From positions 5,828,523 to 5,892,522 of the forward strand of contig OY725489.1 in the NCBI GenBank assembly GCA_963281255.1: a DNA stretch of 64,000 nucleotides. The letters are read 5' to 3'. Below are positions 45,901 through 56,239 of the stretch, piece by piece. This DNA is from Aphrocallistes beatrix (Eukaryota; Porifera; Hexactinellida; Sceptrulophora; Aphrocallistidae). Numbering within the stretch: the first letter of the stretch is position 1; the number at the start of each line of letters is the position of its first letter. The notes beneath the pieces were generated by a model, which saw only the letters and a program-made list of their open reading frames with translations, was not told the origin of the DNA and did not search any database. Both the position numbers and the translations under genes were made by a program.

Positions 45901-47036
45901 GGATTTGGTCAGACACACTACAACGGTCAAACACTCAGAAGATCAATATCTGGGCAGGGTTTTCTTCTATGGGAACGTTCCCATTGTGTATTTTCGATGA
46001 GAATTTAACTGCTGCATTGTTTGTCAAGATCCTAGAGGAGCATTTGTTAGAGCAGGGCAAGGTTTTTCACCAGGATGAATGGTTTATTGTGCAAAACAAC
46101 GATCCGAAACACACTGCGAAGCACATTAAGGCTTGGATGGGACAATTTATGGACAAAAATAGGATTGACTGGCCCAGTCAAAGTCCAGAATTGAACCCTA
46201 TAGAGAACTTATTCGCCTGGATCAAGTTAGAGCTAATCAAACGCAAACCAAAAACTAAAAAGGAGCTAATAGTTGAATTGACCAATGTCTGGGCCGGGAT
46301 AGATGGATTTTTCTTACATTCCTATTGGAACTCTCAGATCACAAATGAGATCCATGCCAATATGTTTCCAAGTTTGCGATGGAGGTGGAGTTGGGTGTAG
46401 CTTCTTTTGTGGCTGAGGTGGTAGCGTATTAGTCATCTGACAGCCATGGCATGTCTTTTTCTATTTAAAGAAAGTCCATCATATAAAATGCATAAAGATT
46501 TCTTTGTAACATACATTTTATTAAAATGCAGAGAAATACGTAGCATACTATAAACATTACTTACATAAGATACAGTGTCACTGTAGATGCCTGCCCAAGT
46601 ATAGCGTTGCTGAATAGAATTGATTGTTGCATTGATGCCCGGATGACCAGTACCGTCATGATATTTTTGCATGATACTTTCCAATTCAGAACGCAAGGGA
46701 ACTTCTAGATCGGTTTCTCTGCCTTTGAAGTTCACTCTCTAAAGTTCAATGATAGGTTAACCTCGTTACATGATCGGAGCGGTGCGGAAACTTTAGGAGC
46801 GAGAAAATTTGCTTAAAATCCTATATCGCAATATTCAATGCATACAGGCTAGGCGCATGAAAATAATCAGAGGGATGTTATATTCCTAGAAAAGCAGGAT
46901 TACCTACCTTGTAGAGTTTGCTTTTTTCCCCAATGAAATAGGAGGAGGATTTCCTCTTGAAATTCCATTTAAGCCTATGAGTCATGGCTTCTTCTGTGAG
47001 AAACTTGACGAGTTTATGATATTCATCCGGATCCAT
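43000..47036 (-). CDS. Multi-exon Ginger/KRBA2-type integrase gene
   Basis: Reverse strand, exons with consensus splice sites. A: 47036-46908, MDPDEYHKLVKF to LYK, donor AAG|GTAGGT. B: 46738-46565, zinc-binding HHCC start (HDGTGHPGIN), donor GTAAGT. C: 46460 to about 46320, CHGCQ then WKHIGMDLI, the first catalytic Asp. D: about 45180-45037, RPLKTKTSEEV and IIQHDQGKEFTSK, the second Asp, donor GTAAGG. E: 43641-43535, YHPMSNELVESHNK, the catalytic Glu. F: 43405-43000, HGQTPFKVMWGRES, to TGA. Phases agree A-B, B-C, D-E and E-F. About 15-20 residues after the first Asp are not located; the Tc1 copy lies there. A mariner fills intron D-E. There is no reverse transcriptase or gag nearby, favouring a Ginger-type DNA transposon or a domesticated integrase gene. 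Confidence 0.72.
43723..45026 (-). mobile_element. mariner transposon, complete by its ends, inside an intron
   Basis: 1304 bp flanked by TA (43721-43722 and 45027-45028). Terminal repeats begin CGAGGGTGCCCGATAAG on the left and CGAGGGGTGCCCGATAAG in reverse on the right. It lies wholly between exons D and E of the integrase gene; its right end is about ten bases inside the intron, leaving donor GTAAGGAA intact. It is in the same transcriptional orientation as the gene. Confidence 0.93.
43784..44874 (-). pseudogene. mariner transposase with one frameshift
   Basis: Starts MMAQANITENIILTKEQIRA at 44874. The N-terminal half has two helix-turn-helix segments (TVKNWYREFRRGNFDLTD; NDVIQIILHEILHLTKVC) and RWIPHLLKPEQK. 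A one-base-type frameshift near 44400-44430 joins it to the catalytic half beginning at 44437: ITGDETWIYHYDPESK (first Asp), LLLHHDNASSHKALKTRK (second Asp), HPPYSPDLAPCDFWLF (third Asp; mariner DD34D). It ends GGEYFEQL and stops at 43784. Total length of about 345 codons equals the family norm, and no other lesion is visible. With matching ends, this is the youngest-looking DNA transposon here after the Tc1 at 19.6 kb. Confidence 0.93.
45423..46345 (+). pseudogene. Tc1-type transposase copy in an integrase intron
   Basis: Begins MSQIEKRRHAMLLLEG at 45423, followed by the helix-turn-helix VGVSESNVYTLISKLK, and hits a stop at about 45574. The next frame (45577 to about 45930) continues GSGRPPKTLPLIANS, TVARCLKKLDY and the first catalytic Asp in AIFADEASIWVSRG. 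A third segment (about 45930-46345) has INIWAGFSSMGTFPLCIF, the second Asp in VQNNDPKHTAK and WPSQSPELNPIENLFAW with the Glu. Two frame changes and a 3' end cut near 46320-46345 make it dead. No clear terminal repeats are found. It lies opposite in strand to the integrase gene, between exons C and D, and its 3' end runs into exon C. Confidence 0.85.
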
Positions 47037-47039
47037 TGC

Positions 47040-47480
47040 AGATTATTGATGATATCAAAATACGTAAAACTGTCAAATACGTAACAGATAAATAGAAACA
47101 ATAAAATCGTAAATCAAATGAGAAAAAATATTTGCATTTCAACTACGTATAGTCTACTTATATAATTAAGTAGTATGGCAATAGAAGCGCCTCCCTCAAA
47201 ATCAAATATAATAGCATATCCCTGGTTCACTTATACAAGCGCCTCAAAATCCTACTATATCGCCTCAGAATACTACAGGTTAAAATATAATAGCACATCC
47301 ATGGTCCATATATACACCATCGATATAAGAGCCTCAAAATACTACGCGCCTCAAAATATTACGAAACAGGTCTATCATATGCGGCTTTTGATTTCTCAGT
47401 TTAATTAATTTTTTACTGTGTTAAAACTGACCTTCTATTTTGGCCTTGTATTCGGTGGGTTGCATAGCTGTATATATAGT
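47040..47480. other. No gene recognised; direct repeats of CCTCAAAAT
   Basis: Upstream of the integrase start codon. 47180-47360 has repeated GCCTCAAAAT(A/C) and ATAATAGCA words, making a low-complexity ORF (47175-47408) that I do not believe is a gene. Could contain the integrase promoter, which I cannot identify. Confidence 0.4.
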
Positions 47481-47488
47481 AGGCTATG

Positions 47489-47575
47489 TCTGGGCGCATG
47501 TGCCAGTCTATCTGGGCACATGTGCCTATCTATCTGGGCGCATGTGCCTATATCTGGGTGCATGTGCTTACCTAC
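47489..47575. repeat. Minisatellite of about four GGGCGCATGTGCC units
   Basis: Tandem units of about 21 bp, TCTGGGCGCATGTGCCTATC with small changes. Each holds a CATGTG word. Confidence 0.85.
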
Positions 47576-48690
47576 ACAAGAATAGAGATGCCTGACTTGG
47601 TATTGGCCTAGATACGTAGGTGCGCAGATTGGTAGCGGTATTAACGATGTCAAATTGTTTCGAAGATAATGCAGATAATACACTCGATTAATAGCCAGGA
47701 CGATTATTGTTTATAGGACCTTCAGGCGGATTATTATTTTCTAGCACACTACTCATCACAAAATTCCAGGTGCGAAATATTATCCTAGAGGTGTCGTAAT
47801 TTCCCTGGTGCCGCGTGTCCGGCGAAGAGTAACCAAAATGGGGACGCCACCTCAAAAATTCCAAGGTCGCACCGAATAGTTCCATCCCTGATTAGCTTAT
47901 TATATTTCGAGGGGGCCACTATTCGATTTTACGTATACAGTAATTTATATTTGCATTGAGATAAAATACTAATAAAATACAAATACTAATAGTAGCCAAG
48001 TGTGTGTTGAATCCGGGAGTAGCAGCCTTTCAGTTGATATAGTACATTTTACTGAATGCAGGATCGCGCGCTTGGTACTAGCGTACAAAGGTTAGAAAGC
48101 AGCATCGGCAAGGCGGTCGTATTGAAGCCAGTCGTACTCAGCTCTAAACGAACGTTTCTCTTCCTGGGTTCCAAACATACGCACAGGAAATGCGTAGCTC
48201 CTGGATGGATGGAACTTCACAGGAATCTAAAAAGACTGTCCGTGTGAGTCTCACCAATACATTCAGCTGCAGAGTCCATTTCGATCAACGCTTCGATATA
48301 AGCACTAGTGTGACTATGAAGTAACTTGTGGTAAACATTGATCCGGCTGCAGCTGGACCTACCACCAGTCTCAGGAGTCTATGTTCTTTGCAAGGCAGTA
48401 TCTCAATTATTTTCTTTTACAGAATGTACATGACATCCGAATCATTCTTGACCATGGATAATAACATAACTTCATAAAATATTTCTACTTTTTATTCATT
48501 CGTGATTGGACCATGGATAAATGATCTAAATTAATTTCTAGCGATTGTATTTGAGTGTTTATTTTAAATCATTTGATTCATCCTAAATATAAATCTGATG
48601 AAGATTAAGTTCCAAGTTTATAGTAAACTCTTTACCATTCCTTTTCTAATTTTTCTATGATGAATAATAAAAATCGAGCGTTTATTTATT
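47576..48690. other. No firm gene; GC-richer patches at 47690-47890 and 48050-48250
   Basis: Two short ORFs (reverse 47688-47885 and forward 48056-48247) lie in GC-richer sequence and could be decayed host exons, but they show no known domain. TTATCCATGGTC words occur in reverse near 48455 and 48508, homologous to 40655-40735. Confidence 0.35.
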
Positions 48691-48699
48691 GTGCTACAC

Positions 48700-48899
48700 T
48701 AATAATAGAATAGTAAACGGCAGCGTTAATAGGGTCACATCGGTCAGGGCATATTTTGACCCGATTAAGCGGAGGACCCTATTAACCGAAAATATTTTTG
48801 TATTAGCCTCTATGTGTGAGAGCTATTCCGTTCCTGCTAAAAGTGACCCGATTAAGCGGCTGACCCGATTAAACAGTGACCCTATTAAGCGGAGTCGAC
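48700..48899. mobile_element. Tigger/pogo-type MITE, GACCC(G/T)ATTAAGCGG family
   Basis: Right end reads CAGTCGACTCCGCTTAATAG in reverse and is followed by TA. Four GACCC(G/T)ATTAA units occur inside. The left end near 48710 (GTTAATAGGGTCAC) is approximate. Confidence 0.75.
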
Positions 48900-49232
48900 T
48901 GTATATATATATATCTGTGACGAATTGATTGAAGAAACTGTTAGGCCCAGAAAGCTGATTTTTTGGCATGTGGGATTTTTTTTTGTTTTGGATACAAAAA
49001 ATTACGACTTATCAGTCTGTTATGATGTCATCATTACTCTTCAAAATTTTAAAAATTGACAAATTTGGTGACTTTTCATGTGCTATCGATTTTCACAGTA
49101 GGACAGACATATTTAGAGATGATATCTCCCTTATAATCAACCAATGTGACCCAGGCGACCGAAGGGAGCCTCCGGTGGACACTAAATGCCCACCAGCCGC
49201 GCAGCGCAAGCAAGCGAAGCGCGCTTGTATTC
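48900..49232 (+). repeat. Repeat family B copy
   Basis: Starts with ATATATCTGTGACGAATTGA, contains GGACAGACATATTTAGAGAT and ends with the GC-rich arm GCGCAGCGCAAGCAAGCGAA. A scrap of the same family lies at 49615-49665. Confidence 0.8.
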
Positions 49233-49239
49233 ATTAAAT

Positions 49240-51105
49240 ACTAATTCGCATGCCATTTTCAGAATCAGAACACTTGAAAACCCATTGTATATGATTGTAT
49301 ATGAGCCAATCAATTTTTAGTCTCAGAGAGTCATAATGACTTTGTATGTGTGTATGTGTATTTTACACCTTCAATGAATTTTTAAAATTATGCCAAAGAT
49401 TACTTTTTAACGTTTGATATAGCGTAGTTGAGTACATAGATTCCAAAAATTGCATTTTAGATGTCTATCTTAAATAATTTGTTTATCTTTGTTCTAAATT
49501 TCACGAAAATATAAACCAAGTTGAGGAAAAAGATTATTTTAACTTTGGGTAGTTAAGCACGTCGATTCCGAAGATTAAATAATCTTAACAGCATATAATC
49601 ATTGTCATCTGTTGAGACACGAGGCGCCCTGAGGTCACCTCCTGCGGACACAAAAGCGCTTGTTTTTATGAAATTATAAAGCTACTATGCTAATAGTATA
49701 TTTGAAACATGCTAAAAATTCGGGTTCGATTCCTCCCTACCCTATCATTTTAAACAATGAGTTACTTACGTATAGCACCCTATTTCGAATTCTTATGTCT
49801 AAAATATTCGGAATCGTAAATCTATGTTATGTTCTATTTCGGATTTGTAAAAATAAAAAATCTATTTAATCCTAATGTGGTCAATTTTCTATTGTCAGCA
49901 GAAAGTAAATATGGAAATACTCCTATTACAGCACATTTAAGGATGAATTCATATGAAAGATTTATTCATATGTCGATAAGTAAAAGCTAACGAATATTTA
50001 AGCCACCTCTAGAAATTTCCTAAAGTTGTTACTTAAGGACCAAAAAATCAAAGACTTAATTCAACCATTGTTATACTGTTTATGGATAGTACTAGTTAGT
50101 ACAAGAATTAATGCATAATATGAGTTGCGAACTAGGAATAAATATGAAGTTATATTCACTCAAATTTTAAATCCTATACAATATCCGTGGTTGTGCCGTT
50201 CGTCATAACTAACTATTGACTAGGATCAGGTTGATTTTACTGTTCAAATATCATTATTAGCGAATGGTTGAGCTAGAAGCGAAGCTATTTTGTTCAATTT
50301 TAACTTTAATAATTTTTTATGTTGAAAAATATTTTGTCGAGCCATTTACTTTTTTGGTTTTTTTTTTTTTTGGGACAAATTAATTTTCAGTTTTTAACCC
50401 TAATTGGACTTGGAATGTTGAAGTGAAAGTGAAAGTTAATTGAAAGTGAACTGAAAGTGAAAATGAAAGTGGGAATTTTCTATTTATACCTTTGACCCCA
50501 AGTCCAAGTAGGGTTAAACTTTTCTTTTATTTGAAAATCGGGCTTCGCTACTAGCTTATTCAGAGGATTTAGCGTGTTCTTTACAATATGTTTGCGTTTA
50601 AAATGTGAATATTTTTTGAGTTAGGGTAATCATACGGATGTGCGCCAATTGAAAATTTTAAAAATTTAAATTAATAGATTTTGATTGAGAAAGGTCAGAT
50701 TTAACCTGCTACAAGTACATAAACAATCATCGGGTTGACAAATATCTGATTATCTGATTATTTAGACATCCTAGAATTAAATAAAAACTTAATTACAATA
50801 TATATGGTTCTGGCATTTTTTTTCAAAATTTGACGGCCTGTCACCTTAAGTTTGAACTTAAGGTTTAAGTATCCTGCATCTTCATTATCGTAGAAGTTTT
50901 ATTCTGATTCTTTTGAAATTTTATGTGCGAATTTGGATCGCCCAGATATATCCAAAAATGTAAAATATTGCATAATTACTATCTAGTTAAAAAAGTATAA
51001 AATTCGATATCCCGAACCTGCTGATAAAATTTTGAATATTGAATAATTAATTACAATTCCGGGAATGCAAACCGAAACTTATAAAATAAATCCTAAATAC
51101 TTTAT
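49240..51105. other. No gene recognised; GAAAGT repeats at 50425-50475
   Basis: AT-rich. A short array of (GT)GAAAGT units is followed within 40 bp by sequence nearly complementary to that just before it (CCTAATTGGACTTGG and CCAAGTCCAAGTAGGG), so the array sits in the loop of a small inverted repeat. No coding similarity. Confidence 0.45.
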
Positions 51106-51112
51106 AATATTA

Positions 51113-51718
51113 TTGTTGGCCTTTCCTATAATAGCTAACTTTTGACTTTTTCAACCGATTCATCTAATTTTTTCAGTGCAGTGTATCTGCAAAACTGCAT
51201 TAATAATTGAAATAATACAACAAATAAAAAAAAATTTAAAAAGAATTTGGTCATTTTAGAGGAAAGCAATCGGACACAATATGCTTACAATCCTTTAGAA
51301 ACTTTTCAAATTGATTCATAAATCGATGATCTAACTAATGAACAGACAGATTTTTGAAATTTTGAAAATTGTTAAAAATTCATACCAAAAAACCCTAGGA
51401 ATTTTATATTTAGTAATTTTGACACTGTTTTTTTCATAATTCTCTTTTTATTTGTATTATCAAAAGTATGTCTGTTCATTATGTTCTACTCTTCGAGATC
51501 TATCAGAAACCGTTGAGTTTTCGCCCCTATGTTGAATTTACAAAAAGTTATCACCTTTATAATCACTGAAAAAAGTCAAAGAAAATTGGATTTAGAAAAT
51601 ATTTATATATGTCCCTCGATTTCCATTAGTTTTAACTGCTTTGGAATATTAAATAACATGCAAATATCCTTATTCGACAACTTATAGCAGTACTTAACTT
51701 CAAAATATGGTATATCAA
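51113..51718 (-). repeat. Repeat family A, copy 3 (reversed, 5' truncated)
   Basis: Reads in reverse from GATATACCATATTTTGA to the family end GGAAAGGCCAACA. Aligns with 18130-18732 and 22735-23350. Confidence 0.75.
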
Positions 51719-51719
51719 T

Positions 51720-52673
51720 CCCATTTAATAGCAAATAGGCTACTTCCTATTTAGCTATACAGTACACCCTCGCTAATCCGAACAGCTCTGTGCCAACGAT
51801 TGAAAAAATCGTTCGGATTAGTGAATTTGTTCCGATTAGTGAAATAACACTAATTAAATGGGGTATTAACTATAAAAAATTTGAATTGTTAGAATATTAA
51901 GGATAATAATTCGTTATAATTGCTTCTTTAATGAGGTTTCTCAATCTTATTGAAATATATAATTAATAAACGTTGATTTAAAGCATAGAGGCGAATAAGA
52001 TTATATTTCGGGTGTTCGGATTGTAAGAATGAAGTGTTCGGATTAGCGAGGGTTCGGACTAGCGAGGTTCGGATTAGCGAGGGTGCACTGTAATACAATT
52101 TCTGTGTCTAAATTCAATGGTTAACGATATATTCGACAAATTATCAAATGTGACCAATATGATATATTGTCTAATAACTCGTAAATTATTGGATTAAGAC
52201 ATAGAAATTGTATTATAGCTTAATAGGAAGTAGCCTATTTGTTATCAAATGCGATTAAATTTGAATGTCTAGCTATCGCTGTTTTCAAGATATAGCCCCA
52301 ACTGACCAAAACACGTTTCCATAGCAACACTGGAATGTAAGAACATTCCATGAAAAAATTCTAAATGTTTAGTATTAACACATTCACTTCTCAGTTCTAT
52401 GCGAAAAACCTTATAATAAAAACACTTAGAAGTGCCCTTAAACGACCTCTGAAAATCACTAAATTTGACCCAAATATAACCGGTTGCACAATCATTTGAT
52501 GACTAATCTAAATTTTAACAACGGATATGGGTGCTTTGACACCATATTTATATATGCTGGTAATACATAAGCTCTATTGTGCTTTGTTAATGATTTAAGG
52601 CAGCTCATGTATTTCTTCAACCATCTTCTACTGCATCCCTAGTGCCAAATTCGCAAGTTACTCTGAGGCCTTA
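51720..52673. mobile_element. Second copy of the 1-kb foldback, left arm lost
   Basis: From about 52096 it matches 31690-32226: GACCAAAACACGTTTCCATA, ACTGGAATGTA, TTTGACACCATATTTATATA, ending TGAGGCCTTAT. It contains a Tigger-type MITE at 51760-52090. Confidence 0.75.
51760..52090. mobile_element. Tigger/pogo-type MITE (CTCGCTAATCCGAAC family)
   Basis: 331 bp flanked by TA. Left end CAGTACACCCTCGCTAATCC, right end reading CAGTGCACCCTCGCTAATCC in reverse. GTTCGGATTAG units repeat near both ends. Confidence 0.92.
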
Positions 52674-52679
52674 TTATAG

Positions 52680-53062
52680 TAGGCTATGGTCTGTCCTACT
52701 GTTATAATCGATATCGCACGAAAAAGCACCAAATTTTTCAATTTGTAAAATTTTGATACGTAATTATGACGTCATATAAAGCGATGAGTCATCATTTTTG
52801 ATGATAGTTGCATCATATGTGAGGTATGTTAGTATACATATTTTATTAAAATTTCAGCTTTCTATTTCCTATAATTCCTGAGTTATGCTCGAATATCTGT
52901 ATTGCTTAACTTTCAAAAATGTAACAATAACGTCATAATTCCATGATGAGTCGACATTTCGTCTGAGCTCAGAACTTAGTGGAGCTATAACCCAAAAACT
53001 CACGCATGCCAAATATCAGCTCTCTGAGCCTAGCAGTTTCTTCAATCAATTCTTTACAGAGA
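52680..53062 (-). repeat. Repeat family B fragment, reversed
   Basis: GTCTGTCCTACTGTTATAAT through TGACGTCATATAAAGCGATG to CTTCAATCAATTCTTTACAG, matching 38200-38570. Confidence 0.75.
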
Positions 53063-53092
53063 TGTATATAAATGAATAATGAATAATAAATA

Positions 53093-53252
53093 AACAAAAT
53101 AAACTAAATAATTAATAATTAATAATTAATAATTAATCATTAATCAATAATACATACATACATACATACATACATACATACATACATACATACATACATA
53201 CATACATACATACATACATACATACATACATACATACATACATACATACATA
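53093..53252. repeat. AATT-type and (CATA)n microsatellites
   Basis: AATTAATAATT units (53100-53145) followed by about 100 bp of CATA tetramers. Confidence 0.95.
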
Positions 53253-53339
53253 AATATCATTTTCAATCATTTTCAAACAAATTTAAATAGGTTTACTAGA
53301 AATTTTATGATTTCAAAATTTTCATAATTATTAAGCTGT

Positions 53340-53610
53340 TAGTATACATATGTTTTGTGGTATCTGTTATTATTATCATTCCCTTGTGTTATCTGTTATT
53401 ATTATCATTCCCTTTCAAAATATATCAGCATACAGGTAATTGAACTTGGTGTATTATTCCCTTCCAATTCCCTTCAAAATATATTCCCTTCAAAATATTC
53501 CCTTCAAAATATATTCTTCAAAATACATTCCCTTCAAAATATATCAGCATACAGGTAATTGAACTTGGTATATTATTCCCATTCCCTTGTGGTATCTGTT
53601 ATATCATATA
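53340..53610. repeat. Short tandem and direct repeats with ATTCCCTTCAAAATAT
   Basis: About six ATTCCCTTCAAAATAT units, flanked by a longer direct repeat (ATATCAGCATACAGGTAATT at about 53421 and 53539). Confidence 0.85.
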
Positions 53611-53639
53611 TAAAAGAATTGTATCTATCATTGCATCAG

Positions 53640-54010
53640 ACATCAATTCAATCTCAGAACAAATTTCCAAATCATTCGAATCCTCCCATTTATTTCGAAT
53701 AAGTTCAGAATCTCTAAAGATAGGTTTATAAGACTGACGAATCACCTCATTATCCTTCTCTTAGTTAGCTTTAGATAGCTCATGTTGGAAAAAATATAGT
53801 CCTTTTTCTCGAATAAATGCATGACGTTGTTAAGGCATTCTTTACCATACCAGAATGAAGAAATTACGAAGAAATCACCATACTAAATTCACCATAAATA
53901 AAAACATCTACCAATAAGTTTACACTTTTATCATCTCCATCTGCTACAACAGTAGAATACAATAACTTTTGATCTATATACTAGTAAAATACGATAAGGG
54001 CTAATTTTAA
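53640..54010. other. No gene recognised
   Basis: AT-rich with no similarity or structure that I can support. Confidence 0.45.
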
Positions 54011-54019
54011 AACTGTAGA

Positions 54020-54760
54020 ATTTCCATTCATCATCATCCTATTATGATGACGTCTATGCTAATTTTGCGGAGTGGTCCACATTGAACATTTCATCCGTCA
54101 TAAGTTTATTTCTATCTCTTCTCGTTCATGAGTTATTCAGTTGTGAATATTTAATTAGGATGATGACACGACAAAAGAATAAACCGCAAATATCTCCAAA
54201 ATTGTTAATAGTTTTTGTACAGTGACCAGAACAAAAAATATCACGAAATGCTGCGTCATCGTGGCAATTTAGCATATATGAAAAATCGTTTTCAGGTGCA
54301 CATCTTCATATATGTTCACACCTTCTGTAAAAATTTCATTATCTCTAATAGTCTGGCCTGTAGAGCGAATACGGCCGGCCGGCAGAACATCAGTAGTCAT
54401 TTTAGAAGTGTGCACTCCTATATACTATAGTATAGTACCTTCGCTACTATACTTTAGTATATAGGAAGCACACTAAAAATAAACCTCTAGAATCTAGACA
54501 ACATCAGAACACATATACAGAATCGTTTAGCTGATTATGTGATATTTATTCCCTGAGTTATTAACAAATTCAGTCTAATTTCCTTTTATTAACACGTCAT
54601 GATGACTGCGTATTTTTGAAAATTTGTATAGATCATGTATACAATATAAATTTGCAGGTTCTCGTTCATTTATATCCTTTTATCGCTTATAATAACCGAG
54701 TTATAAATAGATTACTGCACTTTTTGATGAATTATAACGTTACAATGACATCACAACTCG
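54020..54760. repeat. Divergent family B relative
   Basis: Repeats such as ATTATGATGACGTCTATGCT, CATTTCATCCGTCATAAG and CTCGTTCATGAGTTATTCAG parallel 16480-17060. A palindromic TATACTATAGTATAGTA lies near 54420-54465. Confidence 0.4.
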
Positions 54761-54763
54761 ACA

Positions 54764-55639
54764 ATGATTAAGTATTTTTGCATTGAAAGCAAATCCCATA
54801 AAAGTCCATCCAAAATGGCCCTACATTCCAAAAATCAGCTCTTACTGCATCATCTAATTCAATATAATATTAACTTGAAAGTAGGGAAACAATTTAGAAT
54901 AGTGAGAACCATGGATAAGAAGAAACGAAATTTTGAATTCAGGAATCAATTCCAAAATAATAGTTACGCTCGTACAGCCATTAATCTTGAGATGTTTCTA
55001 GAAGAAAAAGTTTGCCGCTCTAATGGCTGAAACTTTGGGATTGGAGAGTTGATTGATCAAACTATCTAAATAGCAGATAAAAAAACAAACAAATTTAATT
55101 TTTTTTTCATTTTCTCGGTGTAATTTGGCATTGACTATCCTTAACAGGTGTGCATCACCACCCTATTCAATAATATCCTTGACTTTTAGTTCACATAGAC
55201 AATTTCTCAATAGCGATATCAATCATATTTCCTGAGTCAGGGGAGATATGATCATGAGGACAAGCCCCAGGATAATAATCTAACTCAAAGAATGTGTAAA
55301 TATTCGTTTAGGGAATACGTCAATAGAAGCGCCCTTTATAAATTAAATTAACGAGTCTCGTCGTTTGCTTGATAGTGCCAGTCCTATGAAATTTTTCGAA
55401 AGGGGAATGTTAATCATTACATATGGCGAAACTAATTTTGATATTTCGTGACGGTACATTCAAAAGCTACAAAAGACAGTATATATACAATGGTTATCTA
55501 TTGATAAAACTACCCGGATAAAAGATTCGACCACCACGAAAATATCCATACTAATAATGTTAAAGTGGGTCAATATATAAAGGAATATGTACTCTAACTC
55601 TAAGAAATTGTATTATATTTTTGATTTCAAATTCGTAAA
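54764..55639. other. No firm gene
   Basis: A forward ORF of 88 codons (54764-55030) has a Lys/Asn-rich tail and no recognised similarity. The rest is AT-rich. Confidence 0.35.
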
Positions 55640-55975
55640 CTGAGCATTCTCATTATCCATCATTGAGAGCCCCAACTCTATCACTAACTCTCAGGTATTA
55701 AATATTTACCATTGACATATCATACTACTTGTCCCTGTCACAACCATTAAATATGATGGCGATTAATGACACAAAATGGCACAGGTTGATAATTTTCTAC
55801 ATAACAATAAGTATTTTGAAAGCTTAAAAATTGAGTGATTAGAATATCTAGATAACGAATTTGAAGAGACAAAATAAAATATTTCATTTAGTTTGTGTAC
55901 ATATTCCTTTTGATGTTGAACATATTTGTATGGAGGGTTTGTGGTTGTCGAATTCTTTTGTCCTGATAGTTATTA
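55640..55975. repeat. MITE family D fragment
   Basis: ATTTGTATGGAGGGTTTGTG and CGAATTCTTTTGTCCTGATA match the right end of the family; the middle (CCATTAAATATGATGGCGAT) matches 1860-1880. Confidence 0.55.
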
Positions 55976-55984
55976 TATCTGTAA

Positions 55985-56115
55985 CTTAGGGGTAGGAGTA
56001 GGTGCGGCAGGTCCGGCTTTGGCTGGACCACTTTTTTGGGCAAGGATCAGATGGTCGGCTTTTGGCCGGACTTCTTTTTTAGCCGGTCCGGCGGGTCCCG
56101 TTTTTGGCCGGACCA
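55985..56115. repeat. GGTCCGGC-rich repeat patch
   Basis: Several TTTTGGCCGGACC-like words in both orientations; the same words build a small element at 63532-63669. GC-rich against its surroundings. Confidence 0.55.
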
Positions 56116-56239
56116 TGAATTTTCCTATTTGCTGACTTATAGTTTGTGCTATTGCATTCCAATGTATGTATATCTTTTGTCTGATCTTATTTATCAAGTT
56201 TGCTAGCTGAATTATATCTATCAATGACATCGCCTTTAC

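Noticed and set aside
43000-47036. Reading the integrase as part of an LTR retrotransposon
   Set aside because: No LTRs, gag, protease or reverse transcriptase were found on either side, and the gene has several introns.
47175-47408. 77-codon forward ORF upstream of the integrase gene
   Set aside because: Low-complexity product of short direct repeats; no coding similarity.
49710-49745. tRNA-like B box GGTTCGATTCC
   Set aside because: No A box, acceptor stem or clover-leaf could be built around it; the would-be T stem does not pair.
53151-53252. Regularly spaced repeats resembling a CRISPR array
   Set aside because: It is a simple CATA microsatellite with no spacers.
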